Positions 28,101 through 41,171 of a stretch of 64,000 nt of DNA are shown here, one piece after another. The notes under the pieces are model-generated. The model was given only the letters and a program-made list of their open reading frames with translations. It did no database searches and was not told the DNA's origin. The translations under genes were made by a program, and so were the position numbers. Position 1 is the stretch's first letter. Every line of letters begins with the position of its first letter. This DNA comes from Elysia chlorotica. Taxonomy: Eukaryota > Mollusca > Gastropoda > Plakobranchidae. Where the stretch lies: NCBI GenBank assembly GCA_003991915.1, contig RQTK01000002.1, positions 122,595-186,594 on the forward strand. Reading direction: 5' to 3'.

Positions 28101-31100
28101 TATGTCTTTTCTGAAGTGAAGAACAGTGTTGTATTTAAACTTATCGTCAGACTAGGAATATATTGGTAATATTTAAGAAAGCATGATTAATAGTGCATCG
28201 AAACCAAAGGTCTTTGTTTATAATGACTTGTACACTAACAAATTTGCATAAAAGCCTAATTTGCAAATTGCTTTCCTGTGATTAAAAATAGTTAATAACC
28301 AATAAAAGTGTTTTTTCTTTTTTTTTACAGGTTGATGATACGATGCCTCATGCGCCCATGATGATGGAACTCCAAAGAATGTTTGCTTACCTTCAGGTAT
28401 GTCTCTTTTCCTTTGGATTAACCTTTTTTCAGCTTGCATGTAAATGAATCTTTTTTCATAGTGTTCTACATACATGTTTTTAACTTGACCTTTTTTTCCC
28501 CTTCTTCTTTTTGAAAAAAAAAAACCTTTTACAAAGAATAAGAACATGTAAATAGGGGTCTTTTAGAGATGTTACATCTTTAGTTTACAATAGTAAATAA
28601 CATTCGTATTCTCTAATTGATATTCGAATTCTCTCTGCCCTCAGCAGACTACTTAAATATGAAAAGAAGAAAAAAAAAGATACCTAACCAAACAATTGTA
28701 TTATTTACCTTCTTTTTTGTTTGTAGGAAAGTGAAAGGAGAGCCTACAATCCAAAAAGCTTCTGCAAGAGCTACACTATGGATAGATGTCCTCTGAATAC
28801 CGGGGAGCAAAAAGATATGCAAGAATTCTTTACTGATATTATAACCAAATTGGAGGAGACGTCAATGGTGAGATTTTTGTGTGTGATGCAGTAAATGTAA
28901 ACATTTTTTTTGTTGTTGAAGTTACTCATGAGGCATAGAGGATGTTGGAATCTATGCTATAGGTTATCACAAATGATGACAGAATTTAGCCAAATCGGAA
29001 CATTCGATAACAGCCTCTATGGTTGTTGTCTTGAGTGGATGAAGATATTGATTCGAGAAAGCGCATTTGTCTGATGTGATATATTTCTGTCGCCCTGAGA
29101 TATAAGTGCGCATGCGCAGATCACTTGCTAAGTGCTTTTTGTGCAGTGATCACAGATTATGAGCTCTGTTCTTTTCAAACTTTATTTTCATGGATATTAT
29201 GTTTTCTTGGGATTCATTTCATGTGTGCTAATTCCTTTGAGTTTTATATAGAACCTCTAATACCAGACCAGCCGTTTCAAGCATTTTTGCTCGAAGGCAA
29301 TAGCGGATAGTGAGCATTTTTTGTCCCGGGAGGGTTGTGTGCACAGCCATTACATAGCACTGTCTGTTAATACAAGACAATCTAATGAGATCCTAACTTT
29401 TTATGAAATCCGTTTTAAACAATTTAGCTTAAATCTTCCTTCAATTAAAGTGAAAGTGACTCATATGAGTTATTGTTAGATTGTTAGTGCTTTCCGCACA
29501 CACGACTTTGTCGGTTGAACTTTTAAAACTTTCCTAACTTTACCTAACTTTTCCAATATGGCGACAAAAGAATCAGTGGACAGGGATGGAACAATTAATG
29601 TAAGTAGGTCACAAACAACAGCGACCGGTCGACCGCTCCCTCAAGTGCCAATAAAGTTACTCATGAGGCATAAAGGATGTTGGAATCTATGCTATAGATT
29701 ATCACAAATGATGACAGAACTTAGCCAAATCGGAACTTTCGATAACAGCCACTATGGTTGTTGTCTTGAGTGGATGAAGATATTGATTCGAGAAAGCGCA
29801 TTTGTCTGATGTGATATATTTTCATGAAAACAATACAAAATGAATTTGGGTCCATGCTTAGAAACAGTAAACAAACAAAAAAAAATAGAGAAAGTAAATT
29901 TAGTAAAATTCAAACACATAATTGGTTGTCAAATTACATGTAATATTATGTTGATTTACAAACATTATCATTACAGACATTAATTTTTTCTATTCTTTGT
30001 CAACTAACTATATGGTTGCAACATGAGCGGGTAGAATTACACTTTTGAGATAAAAGGGAAACTGAATGAAGGTTGAGAGGCACTAAAAATAATTGTGTTA
30101 AAATCTGCAAAAGCATATCTAGAAATTTTATACTTGAGTGGTGCATAAAATTGGCCCTTAAAAGAGACCCTCCAAAAAAAATCAAAACTGTACATAGCTC
30201 GATTGCCTTGACAATAGTATCTACTTTGGAGAAAAATGTGTATTAAGTGTGTAAAGAGCGTCCACATGATCTTTTGTAAACTTTCTGTATATGTAATGAT
30301 TTTATGGTTTTATGATATAAAAAAAAATAATTATGAATTTTTAAAAAAAAAGCTTCTTGTACAAGGAAATCTATGTCTTATATATGTGAAAAAATGTGCA
30401 GGCGTATAGAGCATAATTTTTACCACTGACTTTGCAAAGATGTTAGAGAAAAAAACAAGTGATAAAAAGTAGAAGCTCTTGGCGCAACTTTTGATTTAAA
30501 AAAAAAAAAAATGATGTCGGGCTCAATGGTTTATTTTTTCTGTTTTTTTTTGTATTTCAGAAAACTGTGATAAAACAGATGTTTGGTGGAGAAACAACCA
30601 ACAATGTTGTGTCCTTGGTATGAACTTCTATTATCTCACCACATACTTTGAATATTTTGTCGTTATTCTATTTTCTGGAACATATTGACCAAACAGAGAT
30701 TTAAAAAAGAAACATTGCTTTTACAGAGAATTTTATTTCTTTTCTTTATTTATTTGTTATTTATTTTTTTATTATTGAAAGTCTTAGAATTAAAATTTGG
30801 AAAATCTTTTTCTTTATTATCTTAAATGAAAATTGGCTTTGTACCTCAAGAAAGGGAGGAATGGTATCAAACAGTTGTATGCAAATGTTTTAAAAAATGC
30901 ATCTTTTATTATTTTTTACCTTTCTTTTTTACTTTAGGACTGCAATCATGTGAGCCGAACATTTGAAGAGTTCTATACTGTGCGATGTGGTGTTGCTCAC
31001 ATGAAAGATTTATATGTAAGTAAAGCAGTATTCAAAACATACAAATGTTGCGTGTTCCTGATTGAATTTTAAATGGTGCCTTTGAAAGATGTTCTGCCGA

Positions 31101-34100
31101 TGAAACATTTGAAAAGTTTAAATTCCCTCGTTTTGTTTTGATAGCAAAATCTATTATGCACAATTCACATAGTTTTTCTGTATGTATTTTTTAAATTGGG
31201 GATTTGTTTCTTTTCTTTTTTTTCTTTCCATTTTTGCTTTGTGTTGGGATGCAGGTGACTGAATCCTGCAATTTGCTTTATTTAGTGCCTAATTATCTAA
31301 ACAAGAAAGTTTTGAAATTTTGACTTAAAATCAAAGTTTAAAATGTGTATTTAAAATACAACAAATTACTTCAAAAGATATATTTTCTATGTTACTAAGT
31401 CATTTCTTCAATAAAATTTGAATTTGATATATGCTCTTAAATTTATAAAGAATGTAATTGGACAGAAAAAACAATTATGATTTTGAAGTGTTTGTTTTAA
31501 TTTTTTTTTCACCCTAAAGAATGTATTTTTTAAAATAATAATTAAAGCTGCAATTAAGTCATAACATTTTCTCTCTAAAACTCATCTGGTATTTGTTCAT
31601 ACACACTGAAAAGTAGGAGTTAAAAGCCTGATATTGGATCTATTTACTTGATTTATGTACACTTTTTTTTCTGTTTTTTTTTAATCTAGAAAAGGATCTC
31701 ATATGGCTTTTTTTAATTCATTTAAAAAATGAAAAAATTGTTAATATTTTGACAAAAAAAAAAAGTTCAGCATTTTATTAATTGCCCTTGGCTATTTTTA
31801 TTCGTAGGAATCTCTTGATGAAGTTACTGTGAAAGATATGTTGGAAGGAGACAATATGTACACATGTTCCCAGTGCCATAAAAAAGTGAGAGCGGAGAAA
31901 AGGTAAACTTTGCAACATATATTTATATTTTTTTCCCCTATAACAAATATTTGTTTATTTATTAGGCTTATTATTAATCTTTCAAAAAATTTGCCTGTTT
32001 TTTTTTTTGTAGAAAAATTACAAAGAAAAAAAACAGCAAAACTAAAAAGAAAAAAGAATGAAGAAAAAAAAACATGTTTTTCCCCTGCTTATGTTTGAAA
32101 AAAATAAAAAGTAACGATTTAGTCTAAAATTGTTATATGAAATTTGTTTTCACAGGACATGTTTCCGCAAGCTGCCACAAATACTGTGTTTCAACACACT
32201 GAGATACTCTTTCAACATGTTGACGATGATGAAGGAAAAAGTGAACACTCACTTTTCCTTCCCAGACTCCCTTGACATGTCTCGTTACATGGAGCACAAT
32301 TTGATTGAGAAAGAGAAAATCAAAGGTTGGCATGAGATATACAAAGATATTTATATTATGTTGATTATTGATGTTGAGAATTTTCTTAATCCTAGATAGA
32401 TACCTCAGTGTTGAATCTTGATGTGAAGAATGTTATTAAATCCTAATAATGAAATCTTTAGTCAAACTCCCTCCCTTAGGTAGAAAATTTTCATGAACAG
32501 ACTGATATACAAAACTTTCTCATCTGTAATAACACCACTTGTAATTTACAACTGTCTGAGTACCTATATTTTCAAAGAGCTACCATTATGGCTATGAATT
32601 CACAATTTTCTCTCCTTCAGTCAAAAATGTTACATTTTTTAAAATGTTTTGTGCTCCTCTTCATTTTGTATCCCCTTATGACAAGTGAAAGGAAACAAAA
32701 CAACAACAATAATAAGAGAAAAAACAAAACACATGCAAACACGAAAATTTAACTCTTTGCCCTTTTTTTATCAATCAGATGTTGAAGGAGAAGACTCATC
32801 TCATTTAGAAGAGGAGCAGTCTTATGAGTATAAACTGATTGGAGTGACAGTTCATGTGGGCAGTGCAGAAGGAGGCCACTATTACAATCTCATCAAAGAC
32901 ACTCAGACCCAAAAGTGGTAAGATGCAAGTTGACGCTAAAAAAAGAACTTTAAAAATAATCTTTTTACATACTGTTTAAGAACAAAAATGGTCAATTTTA
33001 CTATATCCTGTTTTTGGATATACTGATTGTTCATTAACATTTTTAAAAAAAAGTGTCAAATTTATTTTTTGATTATTTATGATTGTTGAAAAAGGAGCTG
33101 ATTCTTGCTTTACTGTTTTACCACAGGTACCACTTCAATGATGCTGATGTTAAATCGTTTGATGCCAGCAATATTCCCCATGAAGCTTTTGGTGGCGAGA
33201 TGAACGTATGTATATATGTATTTAATTTATTTAAAAAAAAAAAAAGAAAATAGTTAAGGACATGTTCTGAATTTGAAAAGTATTTTCCTAACCTGGGAAA
33301 ATTCGGCCTATTGGAATACAACCATCATGATTCTTTTTCACTTTTCAACATATAAAATACAAAATCATAATGATGCAGCGTTAACTTTGACATGCGCACT
33401 CATACAAATATTTGATCCAAATGAGTCCTATTTTTATCATATTTTCAGGCATTGATTCCAATCACTGTAAACTATGTAGCACTGAAAGACATTCAGTTAT
33501 CATTTTATATCATTATTTGTTGTTTTATGTTTCAAATAGTCAAAAACTAAATTTGTATAGCTAGAATTTGGCATATAAGGCTAGATGAAAATTAACTTAG
33601 TAAAGCACCTTTTTTTTATTTTGCTTTTTTAGGGCAAAACCTATGATTCTGTCTCTGAGAAGTACTTGGATTTCCCTATTGAGAAGGTAATATGGTCACT
33701 GTTTTACCGTTTTTTTTTCATTTTATGTCATATTAAAAGATGGTGGCAAAGTTTTGCTTTTAGTTAAAATTTCCTCTCAGCATTTTTCATATTGGATTTG
33801 AGATCTTTATAGTATTTTAGATTTGGCATATCACAACCGAAATGTTTTTCACTATGCTTGGCTTCTTATATGAATGTATAAATTGTATTTTTTCTTTTTT
33901 TTTTTCTTTAAAAAAAAAAGTGCAAAACTTCACACAATTGTTGTTATTGATGACTTAAAAGAAGTTATAACATATATTCAAACAGAAAAATACAAATATA
34001 ATTTGATATTTTATGTGACCTTAATTCTCAATAAGTCATGGCTTCTTTTTGTGTTTTTTCCCCCACAGACAAACAGTGCATACATGTTGTTCTATGAGAG

Positions 34101-37100
34101 AGTATCACTGAAGCCTCCAGAGGTCAAAGAGGAATACAAGTTTGAGCTCTCACCAGATTTAGCTAATGTATGTTGTGAATGTGTTTTCATTTGGTTGCAT
34201 AAATAGGCTTTGTGGAAATTTCTCCTAGGCCTACTTTTAGCTGTTAGATTTTCAATATTCAATATAACAGACATGGCACAGAGCAATTGCAATTTATACT
34301 TTTCCCCCCTTCTCCTTTTTTTTAATTTTTGTAATAGTTATGACAATAAAACTGAATTTATTTGAGGCAGCACTCATCAACACTTATACAATTCTTGAAA
34401 AAACGCTGTCTTGAATTTGGTACAGTATATAAAATAAAATAACTTTTTATGTTAAAGTCTAAGAAAATGTATAGTTTCTAAAAAAGATCACCCTACGTAA
34501 GAACAAAATTATATTTTTCAAGTTTGTTGTCTTTTTTTTTCCTACCTGCCCTCAAATATTTCTTAAATGAAAAATAAAAATATCTCAACCTGACAATTGG
34601 CTAACCAATAATAATTTTCCCATTTTCTCTCCTTTCATGCAGTGGATTTGGAATGATAATACTCAGTTTTTGAAGGATCGAAGCATCTTTGACAGAATGT
34701 ATTTTGAGTAAGTATAGTGAATATAAGACATGCTCATGTTTGATTCATTGCTTTTGTTTTGTTTTCTTTCTTTCTGTATATTGTTTAAAAATTGTTAAGT
34801 ATGTTTATATATGAGTGTAAGTGCGTGGAAATTGCAGAAAAAATAACATGAATCCTTCTTTTTCTATCCTTACTCTAGTCATATCTGGCAGATGTGTTCC
34901 CACATTCCGACCTCTCTCACCATTGAGGTGACAGACCAAGCCAACCACAAGGCAGTGATTCTTGCATCATGCTTTGTTTTAGAGTCTTTCATTCATGCAA
35001 AAGACAAGGTGAGACATCTATACCCTTTATTATTCTAGTGCTATGTGATAAACACAAATTGTGTGAAAGAATGTATATGTCATTTAAATAATTTGGGGTG
35101 TTAAAAAGTACACTCATACCAGTGTTATGATTTTGCTATGTGTATAAATTGTTTTAAAAGTTACAGCCTTGCTGTATCTCTTCATCTGTAGACAATTATC
35201 ACAATATGTATGTTATTAGCAATGATATAGTTTTAATTACTCTTGTACTTCAAAACTGAAAATTTTTTTGTATTTCTTACATTCAGAAAAACATGCCTAA
35301 CTGGATTGACTATTTGATGAAAAAATTCAGTAGCTGTCTTGATCCCTGTGAGGTGAGTCTATACAAATTAAACAAAATTAAATATGTAGGGTAAAGAATA
35401 AAGGATATAGCTAGAAATGTGAAGTAACTAGGGTGGATCAGATACAAGTTGCTAATAATTATTATTTTCAGGTAGAGTTCTCTAAACATATAAAATGTAC
35501 TCTTTGTTGACCATTTTTCCTTTTTTTTAATGGAAACGATTATCTCTGGTGTTAGAAATAATATAATGATTTTGGTGCTTTTTGATACACTATAAATTAC
35601 TCAGTGTCCTAATAATTTCAACTTGTGCTTGATTCATCCTGGTTGGATCACAAATGGCACTTAATTCAATCCTTTTAATGCTAACCTGATTGAGAATAGT
35701 CAAATAAAGTAAAACAGAGAGCCAGCCATCCCCATTACAATGAGTAATGACAGCGTGAAGGTAACCTATGACACGCAAGATATATATCATAGAAGGACTA
35801 AGAAACCTTTCAAATAATATTGCTCACTGACTCTTTTTTTACCATTGAATTATAGCTAACCTTTAAAAAAAAAATTAGAATAAGCAAATCTCCGTTTACA
35901 AATGTACATTTTTTTTCTTTTTGTTATCTCCTCTGTTGCCAGTGGCTTCTGGACCACATGGCTGAAGATGATTGGTGGATTCAGCACATTCTGATCAAGT
36001 GTCCCATCAACATGATTCGCCAGATGTTCCAACGTCTGCTCATCATGATGATCACACAACTTAGCAAAGCTCCCAGAGACTATAACATGCTCGGGTGAGA
36101 CTGCAAAAAAATTTAAGTCACAACTCAAGGATGGTTGTAACTTCTATAGTACTCGAGTTTGATCCGTCATTCTTTTTCATGAATCAGTTTTACTTTTTTA
36201 TGAGTCCTTTTGTTATATATTATAAGGACGTTTATTTATTAGGGCAACATTTAGGCATGTACGATGCCCACTTTTATTAATCAGGATCTATGATGAAACA
36301 ATTTCATTTTGAAGTTAAAGCTCTAGAAGTGGAGAAATATATTTTCCTACTTCACAAAATTTTAAGTTATCATGCTTAAATTAGGGGATAGAAACTTAAA
36401 TACATAAAAGAAAAAGATAGGAAGTTTAAAATGTAATTACTGAAGAAGTTATCTTATAGAAATTAGAAAGAAAGTTAAATCTCTATTTTGTTGCTTATTT
36501 CCTATGTCACAGGGAAGGAATGGACACTGCGGAAATCTGTGCTCACAATTGTGTGACACGCTTCATCACAAAGCTTCTCTCCAATGTAAGTGCATTTGAG
36601 TTTTCAGGATAGGTGAATTTTCTCCTCCAAGCTTTTATCTTCAGTATTTTTTGTTTAATGGCTTACACGGTTTTGTTCTCTTTTGTTTGATTCATGTGGA
36701 AGCGGCATGGCATCAATCAAAACCTGTTTCCATCAATTCAGATTTTAATTTGTTTTTTGTTTTTAATATATTAATTAGCTGTTTGGCTCATATATGTGGC
36801 TTTACCTAGTGGTTTTAGAGCATTTTAATACTACTTAATAGTCATATTTGTGTCTCATAAATTCTTTACATAGGAAAGCCACTAAATAGGGTCTCTTCAT
36901 TAATTGGTGATTTAGGATTTTGACAGTATGATCATGTTTACACTAGATGATAAAAGAATGGAGAGTGCAAAACGAATCAAAATGCCCTGACGAATGTGTT
37001 TTTATTTGTGCTTTAAACAAACTTTCTCCTTTATTAGGATTCATTTAAATATATTTTTTAAGATCAATTTCATTGTATCACAGCAATATCTGCAAAGAAG

Positions 37101-40100
37101 CTAATAGGAATTTAGTATTAAGCTGATGTAGCACTTGATATAGACATTTTTTCAATAATAATAATTATGTTACAAACAAGGGAGACATCATAACTGATGC
37201 TCTACTTTCTTTTCACTCCAGCTTGAGTGCAGTATGCGACCTACAAACAAGTATCTCAGTGAATACTTCACTTTCCTGTATGAGTTTGCAAAGCTGCAAG
37301 ATGCAAACGGGAATTTTCCCTCTGCATACTTCCTCAATGCCATCAACACCATCAGCATGGTGGTCAGATTCTACATGGGCAGCAAGTCATCTCAGCCAGA
37401 CTATGTAAGTTTTTTGTGTGTGTTGTTGTATATGTTTTGGAGGATGTTGTTGACGTAATGGTTATGGCATTGGCTGTCGTTGTAAAGGTGCAGGGCTCAA
37501 TACCCGGCTTGGACAAAGATTTTATTATTGGACCCCCTATGTAATGGGTAGCTGAGACAAGTCACAGTGAAAGAAAATAATGACAACTTAACTAAAAAAT
37601 GCCTTTGATTAGTACAATCAAGACCCTCTCTCTTGGTTCCCCAACACTGTCAAAGAGCACGGGGCAAACTTTACATTTAAGACTTTCAGTATTACTCGGT
37701 ATCAAAACAAATCATCCCTAAAAATTGGCACTATTTTCCTTTTTTAATTCCTAAAGAAAACAACACATGTTCAAAAAAAAAAAAAACGTATCTTAATTTT
37801 TCAAAATATTTTATGAATATTCATATATTTTGATATCTTCTGTAAATTCAAAGGTTAATTAAAGGGAATTTTTTTTTTTAAGTATGTTCAAATAGTCTTA
37901 AAAAGAGTCGGTTGATTTATTTGTAATTAAACCAGTAATACTATTAACATGAGATCGATATCACAGCTCTATGCTGTATCCTACAGAATTTTGATATTTT
38001 TAAAGACCTTAAAGAAGTTCTGTTATGTTTAAATCATGCTTAAAATCCAATGAGGGTTTTTTAAATTTTCTTTTTTCTGCCATCCTCAAGCCAACCTTTT
38101 TCAAATTGTAAAATTCGGAGACTGTAAAACCTCATGGTACGGGAGTATCAAAAATATTATTTCACAATCTATCCTTTTCCTATGCCATGATACAGGTAGA
38201 GATAATGATCTACTCTTTTCCTAAACCATGTATTAAAAGATAATGTCAAACTTTGATCTACTCTTTTCCTAAACCATGTATTAAAAGATAATGTGAGACT
38301 TTGATCTACTCTTTTCCTACACCATGATAATGTAGGTAGAGATAATGTCAGATGAGGAAGATGATGAAGAGAGTTTGGTGATGACGCCGGAGGAAACACG
38401 CCCGACAGCCCTCAGTAAAATGGTTTCCTTGGTAGCTCACCTCGTGGAAGTCTCCAGGGATGGTCATATCCTTCACTTGAGTGATTCTGATATGAGCTAC
38501 CTGATTAGAGGAAAGGTATCCTGATTGATAGTCTTTTTCTCTTTTATTAAAACATTTTTGTTGGATCTGTAATGTTTTTTAGATGATATAATAGAAAAGA
38601 AATCTTTTGTCTTGCCTAAAACAACCATGTTAAGAAACAAAGAAAATATCTACCCAGAAATCTAAAGAAAAGAACATTTCAAATCGGTAATGGAGGAAAA
38701 AAAATGTATTGGATGGAGGTGTCAAAATCATCAAAAATTATAACACGGATTTGAAATCTATACAGTTTAGTTTGTTTTTATTTGTTTGTCATTAACTGGA
38801 ATCATATTTTGCAAACTTACATATTTTAAAATCATAAATTTGAGAAGGGCATTTGGTTAAGAATTGATGATCATAAAACTGATGCTACATTTTTTCTTTC
38901 CAGGGCCATCCTTTCTTGATGTACTTAGTCCGTGATAGCATCAATATTGAGCAGACCTGTAATCTCATTGTTAGTTTGTGCATGTTCAATGAGTCACTTG
39001 CAGTATCAGTAAGTTATTCTTAAAAGTTCCTTGTCTTACCAAAATAAAGTGCTTACTTCTTAACCTTTTGAGTGCGTAGATGTCGATTTTGTTTAGGCAA
39101 TGATACAAACTTATATGCCTGTTACAGTGAATAGCTGTCCATTTTCATTCACTAGTTAAAATCGTCTTTGACTCTGCCACTTTCAGAACACAAATAATTG
39201 TAGATTAATTAAAAAGATATATCAAATATATTGACAGTTATGCTCTATGGGTGCATCATTTATAAAGATATACCAGTGTGCTCAAGTGGTTAGTCACTTT
39301 TCACAGTTAATAAAGAATCATCCAGCATTATTCATTTTTACCATGCCTGGCTTTAATATGTTGGCAGAGAGCACAAAGAATTGAATTGAATGTCAATAAT
39401 TTTAAAGGATGTTATGTCAAATGGTGGTATTTTTATTATGTTCATTTTGTGCAGTCCCCTTTTATTGAATAAGAAGTGGTCATCTACAATTTAAAAATGT
39501 AATTATGCAATTCAAATCTATTGCCATTGGAAGTTTTGAGTCTACAATATTTTACATTATCACCAATCATGTGTTTAAGTCAAATGTTTCTTTCTTTGAG
39601 TTGACTGAAACAAAATGTTTTTGTTTTGTTTTTCATAGATAGTCAATGCTATTTTCAACAACATCAAGAAACTTGGTGATGTAAGTATCAACACTTGAGG
39701 AGCATTTGAATTTAATAAGTTTGTTATGATGCTCCCAGAAGTTTATACATTTATATTAGGTTCACAAGAATTCTCTGTTAAATAAGTTTTTAAGTTGAAA
39801 TCCTTGGATCTCAGAACCTAATTAAACAAACAAAAAATTATTTGGGCTTTGAATTATAGTATTTGATCCAATGATCTCATGATTCAATAAAGATTTACAA
39901 TATGCTATGGTTGCATTTAAAATATTAAGCATGGGTCAATTAAAAACTGATTTTAAAAAAATCACAATTAAATTTAGGATCAAATCTTGAGTATTGGACA
40001 AAATTTAATTGAAAATGAATCAAATCTCCGAAATATTCCAGACCTAGGATTTGCGTGTTAAAAAGAAAGAAACATCAAAAGTAGCAACCGCAAAACCAAT

Positions 40101-41032
40101 AATTTTACTTCCAAAACTTTTTTTTAGCATAATTTACTTTTTCAAGAAATGTACAGTTGCTAATGTACACTAGTTTTTTATATGAATGTTTTGTTTGTTT
40201 TTTTCTCCCTCCTGTAGCTGGCCAGGCCCTTTTTTGATCTGCTGACTCCTCTAACAGATTATGTGGGGCGCTCACCCAGCTATCCACCTTTCACTCAACT
40301 GATTGTAGCAAGGCTATGGGAGGTTGGTGCAAAATATTGGAAATGTACTATTGGAACTGAGCTCTTTTTCAGAATACTGGCTATTAGAAATAACACTATT
40401 GTTTTGGATTCCATTAGATTTATTGTACCAGTATAATTTTGATTTTATTATTATATAAATTAGTCCTTTCATTCTTGAAAAGTAAAAACAAAACAAAAAA
40501 TACCAAAAACTTTAAAATCCTACATAAGCCTGTCAAATATCCAGTGCAAAGTAATCAGAGAAGTTTGTCTCTCCTCTCAGCTGACAAAAGTGACCCCTCG
40601 TCAGTGCCTGGAGTGGTTGACACACAAGGTGACCCAGAACCGCCTTGCTCGCCAGTGGACACTTGAAAGTTTAGATGGATGGGTGGAGCTCTATATGATC
40701 GCCCACAACAGTAACCTAGTCAGAATGGGTAAGATGACGCAAATTTCTAAGGTACAATGAAAATATATTATATTGCAAAGAGGCCTGATGAAATGATACA
40801 TGGACATTTCTTTATCAAATAAAAATATGAAGAAAAAAAACCCACAGATAATCACAAAAAGAAAGACCCCCATAAAAAATTTTTTTTTTTTAATTAATGA
40901 TTAAACTACCAACAATTAAAGAAAGACACCAAACCAAATAAATGTAAGGACTAAACAAGAGGATATGTAGCCATGAATTATAAAGAATTTTCAGAGGACT
41001 TCAAAATTGGAAACTTGAAATTGTTTTCCTTA

Positions 41033-41086
<54 letters not shown>

Positions 41087-41128
41087 NNNNNNNNNNNNNN
41101 NNNNNNNNNNNNNNNNNNNNNNNNNNNN

Positions 41129-41171
<43 letters not shown>

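Larger units (their letters stand above)
27401..34167 (+). other. USP34: USP catalytic domain (peptidase C19 fold), exons 36-46
   Basis: This is the isopeptidase core that removes ubiquitin from substrates. Exon 36 carries the Cys box GYVGLTNLGATCYMATAIQQ, with the nucleophile codon at 27493-27495. Exon 38 carries the QKDMQEFF segment (Gln/Asp box). Exon 40 has the DCNHVS segment and exon 41 a single CxxC (YTCSQC). Exon 43 has the His box with GGHYYNLI; the His codon is 32877-32879. Exon 44 completes WYHFNDADVK, the Asn/Asp box. In spliced numbering within the window the Cys is residue 1865 and the His 2124, 259 apart, close to the human spacing recalled as 261. All key residues are present, so the enzyme should be active. 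Confidence 0.96.

Noticed and set aside
28919-29821. Direct repeats as a miniature LTR retroelement
   Set aside because: The repeat ends lack TG...CA, there is no primer-binding site or polypurine tract that I can see, and no target-site duplication. The family is left open.
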